Source of the DNA: Gramella sp. Hel_I_59 | GTDB taxonomy: Bacteria > Bacteroidota > Bacteroidia > Flavobacteriales > Flavobacteriaceae | DNA: 64,000 bases | NCBI RefSeq assembly: GCF_006714895.1 | Contig: NZ_VFME01000001.1 | Location: 1,116,001-1,180,000, forward strand | Direction: 5' to 3' | Part shown: in pieces, positions 25,891 to 34,241 of the stretch | How the letters are laid out: each line of letters starts with the position of its first letter | Position numbering within the stretch: the stretch's first letter is position 1 | Notes under the pieces: generated by a model | The model's database searches: none | What the model was told of the DNA's origin: nothing | What the model saw: the letters and a program-made list of their open reading frames with translations, nothing else | Translations under genes and position numbers: made by a program

Positions 25891-26943
25891 TTACATAGAT
25901 TCTAAAAACGCCTTATGTATTTCTGAAGGCTTTCCTGGTTTTCCTTTCTTTTTCTCAGAGAACGCCAGTTCGAAACCGCTTTGGGCTGCTTTTAATCTTT
26001 GAGCAGGTGTTCCATGATGACCTGGGCTTTCAGTAAAACAATCTCCAGAATTATAGCTCATGTCGAAAAATGATTCGAGTCGCTTCCAATTATAAGTTGC
26101 ACCTCTTTTATGTCCTAGAAAATAAGCTGCTGCAAAATCGGCCTCTAATTCTCGCAAAAGCTCAGGATTTTCTGTGTAGTCGTTCTCCCATTGTTGGTCA
26201 TATTCGAATTGAGCCTGGTGCCACCATTCGTGAGCGAGGAGTCCGCTAAAGGCTATTTCTCCGGGAATCCCTGATTCTTCCAGTACTTCCAAAATACCAT
26301 CGCTTATGACCAGAAGACCATTTGATCTGGTAAATGCATCGAGGGCGAAGAAGTTATTTTTGGGGATCTGGCTACTATTCTGATAAGCCTCAATAATTTG
26401 TAAAGCTTTAATTCTGGCATCTGTAGCATTGCGAACACTGCGATCGAAGCTTTCGATCATATCTGCTAATTGCTGTGGATCTTCCAGGGTTTCGGTATGC
26501 TGCCCATTTAAATAGATCTGTTGGTCAAGCTGCCAGAATTTCTGAAGCTCTCGTATGCGTTTATCTGCTAGACGATCGTATTGCCCGTCCCTGCCATAAT
26601 AATTCGGACCTATATAATGTGTAACGTATTTGCTATGAAGGTCTCTTAAATAGAAGACCATCTCAACATCAAAATATGGATCTTGAATTAAACTCTCGAA
26701 ATTCTTCTGAAGTAGATTTTGAAACGTAGTAATTTCGCAGGATTGGTTTTTAGCCGGAGGATATTCAATCTCGGTAAGCATTTTATAAAAATTGAGATCA
26801 ATTTCTCTAATTTCAAACTCAGCTGAAGTATAAATGTTATCTGTTGATTCTGTCTTAGTTTCAATAGTTTCCGAGGAGCAGGATACCTGGAACAGGGAGA
26901 GACCTAGAAAAAGTATTCCGCTACTAATTTTGAGTGCTTTCAT
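25891..26943 (-). CDS. M48-like lipoprotein metallopeptidase
   Basis: 350 residues. An N-terminal lipoprotein-type signal ends FQVSC followed by SSE. The zinc motif HEWWH (238-242) and a downstream ELEAD (265-269) are the HExxH + ExxxD arrangement of gluzincins such as M48. The segment FFALDAFTRSNGLLVISDGIL (199-218) resembles the M48 'NAFALPGG..vvt.Gll' strand. Likely a periplasmic or outer-membrane-anchored protease. Divergent from the usual M48 sequences, and I would not name a substrate. Monocistronic. Confidence 0.78.
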   Translation of the reverse strand: MKALKISSGILFLGLSLFQVSCSSETIETKTESTDNIYTSAEFEIREIDLNFYKMLTEIEYPPAKNQSCEITTFQNLLQKNFESLIQDPYFDVEMVFYLRDLHSKYVTHYIGPNYYGRDGQYDRLADKRIRELQKFWQLDQQIYLNGQHTETLEDPQQLADMIESFDRSVRNATDARIKALQIIEAYQNSSQIPKNNFFALDAFTRSNGLLVISDGILEVLEESGIPGEIAFSGLLAHEWWHQAQFEYDQQWENDYTENPELLRELEADFAAAYFLGHKRGATYNWKRLESFFDMSYNSGDCFTESPGHHGTPAQRLKAAQSGFELAFSEKKKGKPGKPSEIHKAFLESM

Positions 26944-27017
26944 AATTAGTGATTTAGAGAGTAGGGAATACTACTAAAATAATCTAAAACATTGAATATC
27001 AGATGTTAAATCTGATA

Positions 27018-27049
27018 AATAAAAAAAGCCTCTGCAATGCAGAGGCTTT
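27018..27049 (-). terminator. Terminator of OmpA-like lipoprotein gene
   Basis: Long hairpin AAAGCCTCTGCA / TGCAGAGGCTTT (27025-27049) with a single central A. On the minus strand it is followed by seven T. It lies downstream of the stop at 27074. Confidence 0.85.
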
Positions 27050-27073
27050 GATATATAGAAAAAAGGTTTCTTA

Positions 27074-27919
27074 TTAGTTAGACTGAGAACTAGCTTTCTC
27101 CATTCCATCTTCGATCATACTGTAGAATTGATCAAGTTTAGGAAGAACAACAATTCTTGTTCTACGGTTCTTAGCACGACCTTCAGCAGTTTCGTTGCTT
27201 GCAAGTGGTACATAGTAAGATCTACCTGCAGCAGTCATACGCGCTGGCTCAACACCAAACTCATCCTGAAGAACACGTACTACAGAAGTTGCACGTTTCA
27301 CACTTAGATCCCAGTTATCTTCGAACATAGAAGTGCTAATAGCTTTGTCATCTGTATGACCTTCTACCATAAATTCGATATTTGGCTTGTTGTTTACAAC
27401 AGTAGCTACTTTACCAAGAACTTCTTTCGCACGAGATGTTACGTTGTAACGACCACTATCGAAAAGTAATTTGTCTGAAATAGATACGTATACAACACCT
27501 TTTTCAACATTGATCTCGATATCCTCATCGTTAAGGTTACCAAGAGCTCCTTTAAGACTGGTTACTAGAGCAAGAGTTACAGAATCTTTCTTGTTCATTG
27601 CATCTTGCATAGAACGAATTGCAAGGTCCTTTTCTTTGATACTTTCCAAAGAACGTTCCATGTTCTCAGCTTCTTTCTTAGAAAGAGTTGCTAAGTTCCC
27701 AACGTTGTTCAATAACGCAGCATTTGTATTATTTAAGTTTGCAACCTGGCTATTTAGACGCTCTTTTTCATCAAGACAAGAGTTCAATTTTACTGTAGCA
27801 GTATTTAATTGATCCTGAGTTTCACGTTGTTTTGTTTCGAGTTCATTGTATTTTTTCTGTGAAACACATGAAGATAGCAAAAGGGCCGCAGTAGCCGACA
27901 TTAGCATGATTTTTTTCAT
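27074..27919 (-). CDS. OmpA family lipoprotein
   Basis: 281 residues. Lipobox LLSSC followed by VSQ. A coiled-coil region rich in Gln, Glu and Asn (about 25-110) is followed by an OmpA/MotB peptidoglycan-binding domain with LLFDSGRYNV, VEGHTDD, NWDLSVKRATSVVRVL and AEGRAKNRRTRI. It should link the outer membrane to peptidoglycan. Expected to be highly expressed; a good promoter and terminator flank it. Confidence 0.95.
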   Translation of the reverse strand: MKKIMLMSATAALLLSSCVSQKKYNELETKQRETQDQLNTATVKLNSCLDEKERLNSQVANLNNTNAALLNNVGNLATLSKKEAENMERSLESIKEKDLAIRSMQDAMNKKDSVTLALVTSLKGALGNLNDEDIEINVEKGVVYVSISDKLLFDSGRYNVTSRAKEVLGKVATVVNNKPNIEFMVEGHTDDKAISTSMFEDNWDLSVKRATSVVRVLQDEFGVEPARMTAAGRSYYVPLASNETAEGRAKNRRTRIVVLPKLDQFYSMIEDGMEKASSQSN

Positions 27920-27953
27920 AACTAGTTTCTTAAATTTTAAATTGTTTAGAGGC

Positions 27954-27984
27954 CAAAAATATCAAAAAAATAGCAAGGTGGAAA
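27954..27984 (-). promoter_or_regulatory. Putative promoter of OmpA-like lipoprotein gene
   Basis: Minus-strand -7 box TATTTTTG (27961-27954) matches TAnnTTTG exactly. TTTC lies 19 bases upstream at the -33 position. The predicted leader to the ATG at 27919 is roughly 30 bases. Confidence 0.55.
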
Positions 27985-28009
27985 GCTATTTTAACATTTC
28001 CTTTCTATA

Positions 28010-29008
28010 TTATTTTTCCAGTTCACCATAGCGTGCCTTTTTAAGGATAAAATGTTGATACACAATAGAACGCAATTCATAATATCGCTCAATTTTAAAT
28101 TGATCAGGACGCTTTTTCCTAATCTTGTTTAATGATGAATAGAAGCTGCCATGAGCTTTTAAAATTGCCGTAAAATGATCCACTTTTCCTTCGCTTAAAA
28201 ACTTCAGAGCAGCAACTCCGTCAAGGATCATTCTTCCAAATAATATTGGGAGTAAATCTGTCGATCTAAGGTTTTTCAGCAGTAAAAAAAGACCATTTCT
28301 AAAATTATAATAGGTTTTTTTGGGATCCATACTTGATAAGGTCGCTCCACCTACGTGGTAAACGACAGAATCTGCTGTATATTTTATTCGATATCCCATA
28401 TTCTGAATTCTCCAGCAAAGATCTATTTCTTCTTGGTGAGCGAAGAAGTCTTCGTCGAGTCCGCCAGCTTCCTGGTAAACTGAATTTCTAATGGCAAAGC
28501 AGGCACCTGAAGCCCAGAAGATTTCATGGTTATCATCATACTGTCCTTTATCTTCCTCCATTTTCTGAAAGATCCTTCCCCGGCAGAAAGGATATCCAAA
28601 TTGATCAAGATATCCACCGGCTGCACCGGCATATTCAAAATGATCCTTTTTCTTGTAATCCAGTATTTTTGGCTGAATTGCCGCCACATCTGGTTCATTT
28701 TGAAAGATTTCAAGTATAGGAACTAGCCAGTTGCTGGTCACCTTCACATCACTATTCAGTAAAATGATAATTTCTTCGGAAACGGACTTTAAAGCCTCGT
28801 TATATCCGCCAGCATAACCATTATTCGACTTATTCTGAATAATATGCACCTCTGGGAAGCTGCTCTTTAATATCGCTACAGATTCATCTGTAGAATTATT
28901 ATCGGCTACGTAGATCTGCGCCTCTTCAGAATTTTTAATAACCGAAGGCAGGAATTTTTTCAACAGATCTTTCCCGTTCCAGTTGAGGATAACTACAGCT
29001 ATATTCAT
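28010..29008 (-). CDS. Family 2 glycosyltransferase
   Basis: 332 residues. GT-A fold: VVILNWNGKDLL start, VADNNSTDES nucleotide-binding region, LLNSDVK (DxD-like), and a C-terminal acceptor region with EEIDLCWRIQNMGY. It resembles rhamnosyl- or N-acetylglucosaminyl-type transferases of cell-surface polysaccharide synthesis. No transmembrane helix near the end, so likely membrane-peripheral. It overlaps the upstream nuclease-domain gene by 4 bases (ATGA), indicating translational coupling, but no other polysaccharide genes adjoin it. Confidence 0.92.
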   Translation of the reverse strand: MNIAVVILNWNGKDLLKKFLPSVIKNSEEAQIYVADNNSTDESVAILKSSFPEVHIIQNKSNNGYAGGYNEALKSVSEEIIILLNSDVKVTSNWLVPILEIFQNEPDVAAIQPKILDYKKKDHFEYAGAAGGYLDQFGYPFCRGRIFQKMEEDKGQYDDNHEIFWASGACFAIRNSVYQEAGGLDEDFFAHQEEIDLCWRIQNMGYRIKYTADSVVYHVGGATLSSMDPKKTYYNFRNGLFLLLKNLRSTDLLPILFGRMILDGVAALKFLSEGKVDHFTAILKAHGSFYSSLNKIRKKRPDQFKIERYYELRSIVYQHFILKKARYGELEK

Positions 29009-29454
29009 GCTCGTTGATATTCCGGTAATTCGGTTAGAAAAATATAAGTTTCCTTTTCATAATCCATCTGGCAAAAGTAATGTTCGATTCCATTAGTTAC
29101 CATCAAATAATTTGCCTTTAAGCTCAGGTTATACCTGGCGATCTGGTCGAACGTGTCCTGGGTGATTTTAATTTTTGGTGCTTTACATTCCACGATAATA
29201 TGGATATTCCCTTTTGGCTCGAACACAACCACATCATACCTTTTGGTGAGACCGGCGATCTTTAATTGCTTTTCAACATTGATAAGACTTACCGGATAAT
29301 TTTTCTCTTTTTCCAGAAACTTCACAGTATGCTGACGTACCCATTCTTCAGGTGTAAGGATGATAAACTTTTTCCGTAGATCGTCAAAAACAGCTACTTT
29401 ATTTTGATTATTTTTGAACCGAAATGAGTAGGATGGGAAATTCAGCTTCTGCAT
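29005..29454 (-). CDS. Stand-alone HsdR N-terminal-like (PD-(D/E)xK) protein
   Basis: 149 residues. It matches the N-terminal domain of type I restriction HsdR subunits: Glu62 in the VEKQL helix, Asp74 in YDVVVF, Glu89-Cys-Lys91 in VECKAP and Gln104 in DQIARY, i.e. a complete PD-(D/E)xK nuclease core. There is no helicase domain and no HsdM/HsdS nearby, so it is not a restriction system. It sits divergently beside holA, an arrangement I recall as common in flavobacteria, suggesting a conserved DNA-related role. Function unknown. Confidence 0.82.
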   Translation of the reverse strand: MQKLNFPSYSFRFKNNQNKVAVFDDLRKKFIILTPEEWVRQHTVKFLEKEKNYPVSLINVEKQLKIAGLTKRYDVVVFEPKGNIHIIVECKAPKIKITQDTFDQIARYNLSLKANYLMVTNGIEHYFCQMDYEKETYIFLTELPEYQRA

Positions 29455-29480
29455 TTTTCAAAAGTAATGAAGATTATTCA

Positions 29481-29495
29481 GTGATAAAATATCAC
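29481..29495. promoter_or_regulatory. Palindrome between divergent nuclease-domain gene and holA
   Basis: GTGATA AAA TATCAC is a perfect inverted repeat with a 3-base spacer, and ATTCAGT occurs on both sides (29476-29482 and 29496-29502). It could be an operator in this 83-base divergent region, but no factor is known. Confidence 0.3.
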
Positions 29496-29537
29496 ATTCA
29501 GTTTTCCATCAATTCATAAATCGCCGTAAACTCCTCT

Positions 29538-30542
29538 ATGGACGAAGCCAGAAAAATTGTAAACGAGATCAAACAAGGTGATATCAAACCTATCTATTTC
29601 CTGATGGGTGAGGAAACCTTCTATATCGACGGAATTTCGAATTATATCGCAGACAATCTTCTTTCCGAAGAGGAAAAGGGGTTTAATCAAATGACCCTCT
29701 ACGGAAGAGATACGAATATCGAGGAGATCGTGAGTAACGCCAAGCGGTATCCAATGATGGCTGAAAGGCAGGTGATTATTGTAAAAGAAGCTCAGGATCT
29801 TTCCAGAACGATCGAGAAACTTGCAGATTACGCTGAAAATCCTCAGCCAACCACAGTACTGGTGATGTGCTATAAATATAAGAAGATCGATAAGCGCCGG
29901 AAGCTGCATAAAACCATTGCGAAAACTGGTCTTATTTTCGAAAGTAAACGACTTTATGAGAACCAGGTGGGAGATTGGATCATGAAGACGATGAAAAGTC
30001 GGGGATACTCCATTTCTCCAAAAGCTTCTCAAATGCTTGTTGAATTCCTGGGAACAGATCTCGGAAAGATCGATAACGAACTTCAAAAGCTTCAGCTTAT
30101 TTGCAAGAAGGAAACGCTTATTAGTCCGGAGATTATTGAAGAAAATATCGGGATTAGCAAAGATTTCAACAATTTCGAATTGCGTAAGGCGATTGGAGAA
30201 AGAGATAATTTAAAGGCGCATAGAATAATCAATTATTTTGCTCAGAACCCTAAAGACAATCCACTGGTAGTGACCATTAGTCTGCTATTTTCATATTTTT
30301 CCCAGATCCTGCAATACCATGGTCTCAATGACAAATCCAAAGGAGCGGTTTCCAAACAACTAAAGATTAGTCCTTATTTTGTGGGTGATTATATCACCGC
30401 CGCGAGAAATTTTCCAATGAAAAAAGTAAGTAAGGTGATTAGCGATCTGCACGAAACTGATGTGAAAAGTAAAGGTGTAGGCGCTGCAAATGTTTCTCAG
30501 GGAGATCTTCTTAAAGAACTTCTTGTAAAAATTATGAACTAA
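29538..30542 (+). CDS. holA: DNA polymerase III delta subunit
   Basis: 334 residues, usual length for HolA. N-terminal AAA+-like fold beginning with IYFLMGEETFYID, the delta-typical central YKKIDKRRKLHKTI, and a C-terminal collar domain. It opens the beta clamp in the clamp-loader complex. Its TAA is directly followed by the menA ATG. A 190-residue antisense reading frame over its 5' half is a shadow. Confidence 0.95.
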   Translation: MDEARKIVNEIKQGDIKPIYFLMGEETFYIDGISNYIADNLLSEEEKGFNQMTLYGRDTNIEEIVSNAKRYPMMAERQVIIVKEAQDLSRTIEKLADYAENPQPTTVLVMCYKYKKIDKRRKLHKTIAKTGLIFESKRLYENQVGDWIMKTMKSRGYSISPKASQMLVEFLGTDLGKIDNELQKLQLICKKETLISPEIIEENIGISKDFNNFELRKAIGERDNLKAHRIINYFAQNPKDNPLVVTISLLFSYFSQILQYHGLNDKSKGAVSKQLKISPYFVGDYITAARNFPMKKVSKVISDLHETDVKSKGVGAANVSQGDLLKELLVKIMN

Positions 30543-31445
30543 ATGAGCAAATTTTCAACCTGGGTTGGTGCGGCAAGGCTGAGAACACTTCCATTATCCA
30601 TTTCAGGGATAATTGTAGGAAGTAGTATCGCTGCGCAACAGGGGCAGTTCAACCTCGCAATTTTTAGTCTCGCTCTGGGAACTACTCTTGGTTTACAGAT
30701 CCTTTCTAACTTTGCTAATGATTATGGTGACGGAGTAAAAGGAACCGACAATGAGGACCGGATTGGGCCCATGCGTGCCTTACAAAGCGGGATCATCACT
30801 CAGAAGGAAATGCTTCGAGCCATGGTTATTACCGCGGTTGCAACTTTTATTCTGGCTGTATTACTGATCTATGCTTCTTTCGAAGACGAAAACTGGATCC
30901 CTGCACTGGTGTTTTTGATGCTGGGAATAGGTGCTATCGTCGCTGCGATCAAATACACGGTAGGAAATTCTGCTTATGGATATCGAGGTAGAGGAGATAT
31001 TTTTGTTTTTATATTTTTTGGACTGGTTGCCGTCTATGGTAGCTACTTTTTATATACACATAATCACAACTTTGTAAGCTTCTTTCCGGCAGTAGCGATT
31101 GGTTTTTTGAGTGTCGCGGTTCTCAATCTTAATAATCTTCGGGATAGAATTTCAGATGCGAAAGCTGGTAAAAATACGCTGGTGGTGAAGTTGGGGGAAC
31201 GCAAAGCCAAGAATTACCATTACCTGCTAATTATTGGAGCTTTGTTCTTTATGTTGATCTATTCAGCAATGGTTTCCAGGGAACTGGATGATTATATGTA
31301 TTTGCTAGGTTTTATGCCACTTATCTTCCATTTGATGCGCGTGGATAAGAATGAGAATCCTAAAGATCTGGATCCCGAGCTAAAGATAGTGGCGCTTTCA
31401 ACATTTGGTATCTCTATACTATTTGGTATAGGACTTGTTCTGTAA
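30543..31445 (+). CDS. menA: 1,4-dihydroxy-2-naphthoate polyprenyltransferase
   Basis: 300 residues, about eight or nine membrane helices. The UbiA-family motifs are present: NDYGD (59-63, within NFANDYGDGVKGTD) and the second NNLRDRISDAKAGKN. It joins the polyprenyl chain to DHNA in menaquinone synthesis. It abuts holA with no gap and lies in the run that also carries menC- and menE-like genes. This supports the MenA call over other UbiA members. Confidence 0.94.
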   Translation: MSKFSTWVGAARLRTLPLSISGIIVGSSIAAQQGQFNLAIFSLALGTTLGLQILSNFANDYGDGVKGTDNEDRIGPMRALQSGIITQKEMLRAMVITAVATFILAVLLIYASFEDENWIPALVFLMLGIGAIVAAIKYTVGNSAYGYRGRGDIFVFIFFGLVAVYGSYFLYTHNHNFVSFFPAVAIGFLSVAVLNLNNLRDRISDAKAGKNTLVVKLGERKAKNYHYLLIIGALFFMLIYSAMVSRELDDYMYLLGFMPLIFHLMRVDKNENPKDLDPELKIVALSTFGISILFGIGLVL

Positions 31446-31532
31446 GGTTTAAGTTTAACAAAACTATATAGTCAGCTAATTATAGGAATTTAGCCGAATC
31501 CTTATTTTTATAAAAACCGAAAAACTCATTTT

Positions 31533-32213
31533 ATGAAAGTTACATTTTACGGACAGAATTCGCTTGCTCTCGAGATTGGAAATAAACATATTATCGTAGA
31601 TCCTTTTATTACCGGAAACGATCTCTCCAAGGATAAAGTAGATATTAAAGAATTAAAGGCTGATTACATTTTGCTAACCCATGCGCACGAAGATCATGTG
31701 CTGGATGCTGAAGCGATCGCTAAAAATACGGGCGCCAAGATTGTGAGTAACTACGAGATCGCTAATCATTATGGAGATAAAGGCTTTGAGGTACATCCCA
31801 TGAACCATGGTGGTAGCTGGGATTTTGACTTCGGAAGAGTTAAATATGTGAATGCTTTGCATACCAGTTCATTTCCCGATGGCAAGTATGGAGGACAACC
31901 CGGCGGTTTTGTGATCGAAACTGATAGCGGGAATATTTATATCGCCGGTGACACAGCTTTGACGCTCGACATGAAATTGATACCCATGAGAACTAAAATT
32001 GATCTTGCTGTTCTTCCAATTGGCGACAACTTTACCATGGGTGTGGAAGATGCGATCATCGCCAGTGATTTCATCGAATGTAATCGTATCCTTGGATGTC
32101 ATTATGATACCTTCGGCTTTATTGAAATCGACCATGATGATGCTAAAAAGAAATTTGCCGCCAAGGGTAAAGATCTTTTACTGCTCGATATTGGTGAATC
32201 TGTTGAAGTATAG
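31533..32213 (+). CDS. UPF0173-type metallo-beta-lactamase-fold hydrolase
   Basis: 226 residues. The Zn motif is HAHEDH (50-55; HxHxDH), with Asp in IAGDTALT and later His in GCHYDTFG as further ligands. The family is annotated as metal-dependent hydrolase UPF0173, function undefined. It lies between menA and the menC-like gene, 2 bases before the latter. The gap after menA (87 bases) makes a separate promoter possible. See findings for a thioesterase hypothesis. Confidence 0.93.
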   Translation: MKVTFYGQNSLALEIGNKHIIVDPFITGNDLSKDKVDIKELKADYILLTHAHEDHVLDAEAIAKNTGAKIVSNYEIANHYGDKGFEVHPMNHGGSWDFDFGRVKYVNALHTSSFPDGKYGGQPGGFVIETDSGNIYIAGDTALTLDMKLIPMRTKIDLAVLPIGDNFTMGVEDAIIASDFIECNRILGCHYDTFGFIEIDHDDAKKKFAAKGKDLLLLDIGESVEV

Positions 32214-32215
32214 TT

Positions 32216-33250
32216 ATGAAAGCTTCTTACAAACGATACCTTTTAGAATTCAAACGCCCCAGTGGAACTTCCCGGGGCGTTCTTACTGAAAAAGAAACGT
32301 GGTTCCTGAAGATCGAGGATAATGAACGTTACGGTATAGGCGAATGTGGAATTCTAAGATCATTAAGTTATGATGATCGTCCAGATTACGAGGATAAACT
32401 TCATTGGGTTTGTGAAAATATCAACCTGGGAAAGGAAATGCTATGGGAAGAATTACGCGAATTCCCCAGTATCCAGTTCGGAGTTGAAATGGCGTTTCGC
32501 AGCCTCGATTCAAGCACTCTTTTCGAATTATTTCCTTCGGAATTTACTCAGGGAAAGGATCACATTCCAATTAACGGACTCATATGGATGGGTGACAAGG
32601 AATTTATGAAAAAACAAATTTCAGAAAAGATCGACCAGGGTTTTCGTTGTATTAAACTGAAAATTGGGGCGATAGATTTCGAAACTGAAATTGAATTGCT
32701 GAAATCTATTCGGGAAAATTTTTCCGCAGAATCCATGGAGTTAAGGGTAGATGCAAACGGAGCTTTTCATCCAACAGAAGCCTTGCAGAAATTAGAGCGG
32801 CTTTCAAAATTCGACCTTCATAGCATTGAACAGCCAATCAAGCAAGGCCAAATACCGGAAATGACTCAGTTATGCTCAAAGACGCCAATTCCAATTGCAC
32901 TCGACGAAGAATTGATAGGAGTCACAGATGTAACAGAAAAGGCTAAACTGATACAAACTATACAACCACAATATGCCATTTACAAACCAAGTTTGATCGG
33001 TGGAATGAAAGGCACACAGGAATGGATCGATATCTGTGAAGCCAACCAGGTGAAATGGTGGATCACCAGCGCACTGGAAAGCAATGTAGGACTCAATGCA
33101 ATCGCGCAGTGGACTTACACGCTGAATACAGATCTTCCGCAAGGTTTGGGAACTGGTGGTTTGTATACAAATAACTTTACCAGTCCATTGCTGGTGCAGA
33201 ATGGTAAAATTCAATATGATCCTCAGGTAAACTGGGATTTTAAATTTTAA
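32216..33250 (+). CDS. menC: o-succinylbenzoate synthase (MenC-type enolase superfamily)
   Basis: 344 residues. The enolase-superfamily acid/base set is complete: KLK (Lys147, Lys149), Asp179 in RVDANGA, Glu205 in SIEQPI, Asp230 in ALDEEL, and Lys257 in YKPSLIGG. This K-x-K, D, E, D, K order is that of OSBS/MenC and of dipeptide epimerases. The location with menA and menE favours MenC, which dehydrates SHCHC to OSB. It begins 2 bases after the UPF0173 stop. Confidence 0.9.
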   Translation: MKASYKRYLLEFKRPSGTSRGVLTEKETWFLKIEDNERYGIGECGILRSLSYDDRPDYEDKLHWVCENINLGKEMLWEELREFPSIQFGVEMAFRSLDSSTLFELFPSEFTQGKDHIPINGLIWMGDKEFMKKQISEKIDQGFRCIKLKIGAIDFETEIELLKSIRENFSAESMELRVDANGAFHPTEALQKLERLSKFDLHSIEQPIKQGQIPEMTQLCSKTPIPIALDEELIGVTDVTEKAKLIQTIQPQYAIYKPSLIGGMKGTQEWIDICEANQVKWWITSALESNVGLNAIAQWTYTLNTDLPQGLGTGGLYTNNFTSPLLVQNGKIQYDPQVNWDFKF

Positions 33251-33257
33251 GTAAACT

Positions 33258-34172
33258 ATGTTTATAGCGCAAGCGTTCAAATACGAACATTCTTTCTGGA
33301 GATATCTCGTGATTCCGATTCTGTTTTTTGGGTTAATGTCCCTTAATTATGTAGCGGTTGAAATGCTGGATCTGGATGTGAATGAAATGATGCGGCAACA
33401 AATTGAAAGTAAAGGTTCCAACAGGGTGCTTTTCGAGAATCTGTTATCATTCCTTGTGTTTCTTGCCGGGCTCTTGCTTTGGGTTAAATATGTTCATAAA
33501 CAGCCAATTAAAACCCTGACCACCAGTCGCGAAAAAGTGGACTGGAGTAGATTCTGGTTTGCCTTTGCTCTGGTTGCTGTTTTCAACATCGGGATTACTG
33601 TTCTGGATTATTATTCGAATCCGCAGGATTATGTCTTTAATTTTCAATGGGAACCATTTTTATATCTTCTTTTGATTTCAGTTTTTCTGATTCCTATTCA
33701 AACGAGTTTTGAGGAATATTTCTTCAGAGGCTATTTGATGCAGGGCATAGGTGTGCTTGCTAAAAACAGGTGGATCCCTTTGGTGCTTACTTCTGTGGTT
33801 TTTGGTGGATTGCATTATTTTAATCCTGAAGTAACCAAACTGGGTAACATAATTATGATCTATTATATTGGAACTGGTTTTATGCTTGGGATCATGACTT
33901 TGATGGATGAGGGAATGGAGCTTGCTTTAGGATTTCATGCTGCGAATAATTTAATTACAGCCTTACTTGTTACTGCCGACTGGACTGCATTCCAGACGAA
34001 TTCTATCTTAAAGGATGTCTCAGAACCATCTGCAGGCTGGGATGTGTTGATTCCTGTTTTAATCATATACCCGATCTTCCTTTTCATCTTTGCCAGGAAA
34101 TATAAATGGAATAACTGGTCTGAAAAGCTCTTCGGAAGAGTGAAAAGACCTGAAATTGTAACAATTACTTAG
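33258..34172 (+). CDS. CPBP family intramembrane metalloprotease
   Basis: 304 residues with about seven to eight membrane helices. CPBP (Abi/CAAX protease-like) motifs: Glu152-Glu153 and Arg157 in FEEYFFRG, His186 in GGLHYF, and the GFHAANN motif (His227). This is the intact metal site of the family. Members cleave membrane peptides or process CAAX-type proteins; the bacterial role is unclear. It starts 7 bases after menC in the men run, though no known menaquinone role exists. Confidence 0.93.
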   Translation: MFIAQAFKYEHSFWRYLVIPILFFGLMSLNYVAVEMLDLDVNEMMRQQIESKGSNRVLFENLLSFLVFLAGLLLWVKYVHKQPIKTLTTSREKVDWSRFWFAFALVAVFNIGITVLDYYSNPQDYVFNFQWEPFLYLLLISVFLIPIQTSFEEYFFRGYLMQGIGVLAKNRWIPLVLTSVVFGGLHYFNPEVTKLGNIIMIYYIGTGFMLGIMTLMDEGMELALGFHAANNLITALLVTADWTAFQTNSILKDVSEPSAGWDVLIPVLIIYPIFLFIFARKYKWNNWSEKLFGRVKRPEIVTIT

Positions 34173-34241
34173 GATATTCAGGAATTTAATTGCAAATTCT
34201 TAACTTTAAGTAATCGCTGAATGTCCAACTTAGCTTGAAGT

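Noticed and set aside
29005..29454. Type I restriction system
   Set aside because: Only an HsdR N-terminal-like domain is present; no helicase, HsdM or HsdS nearby.
29514..30086. 190-residue antisense reading frame over holA
   Set aside because: It lies wholly opposite a clear holA and has no recognisable domain; a shadow of biased codon use.
32876..33280. 134-residue antisense frame over menC end
   Set aside because: Opposite strand of menC with low-complexity composition; no support.
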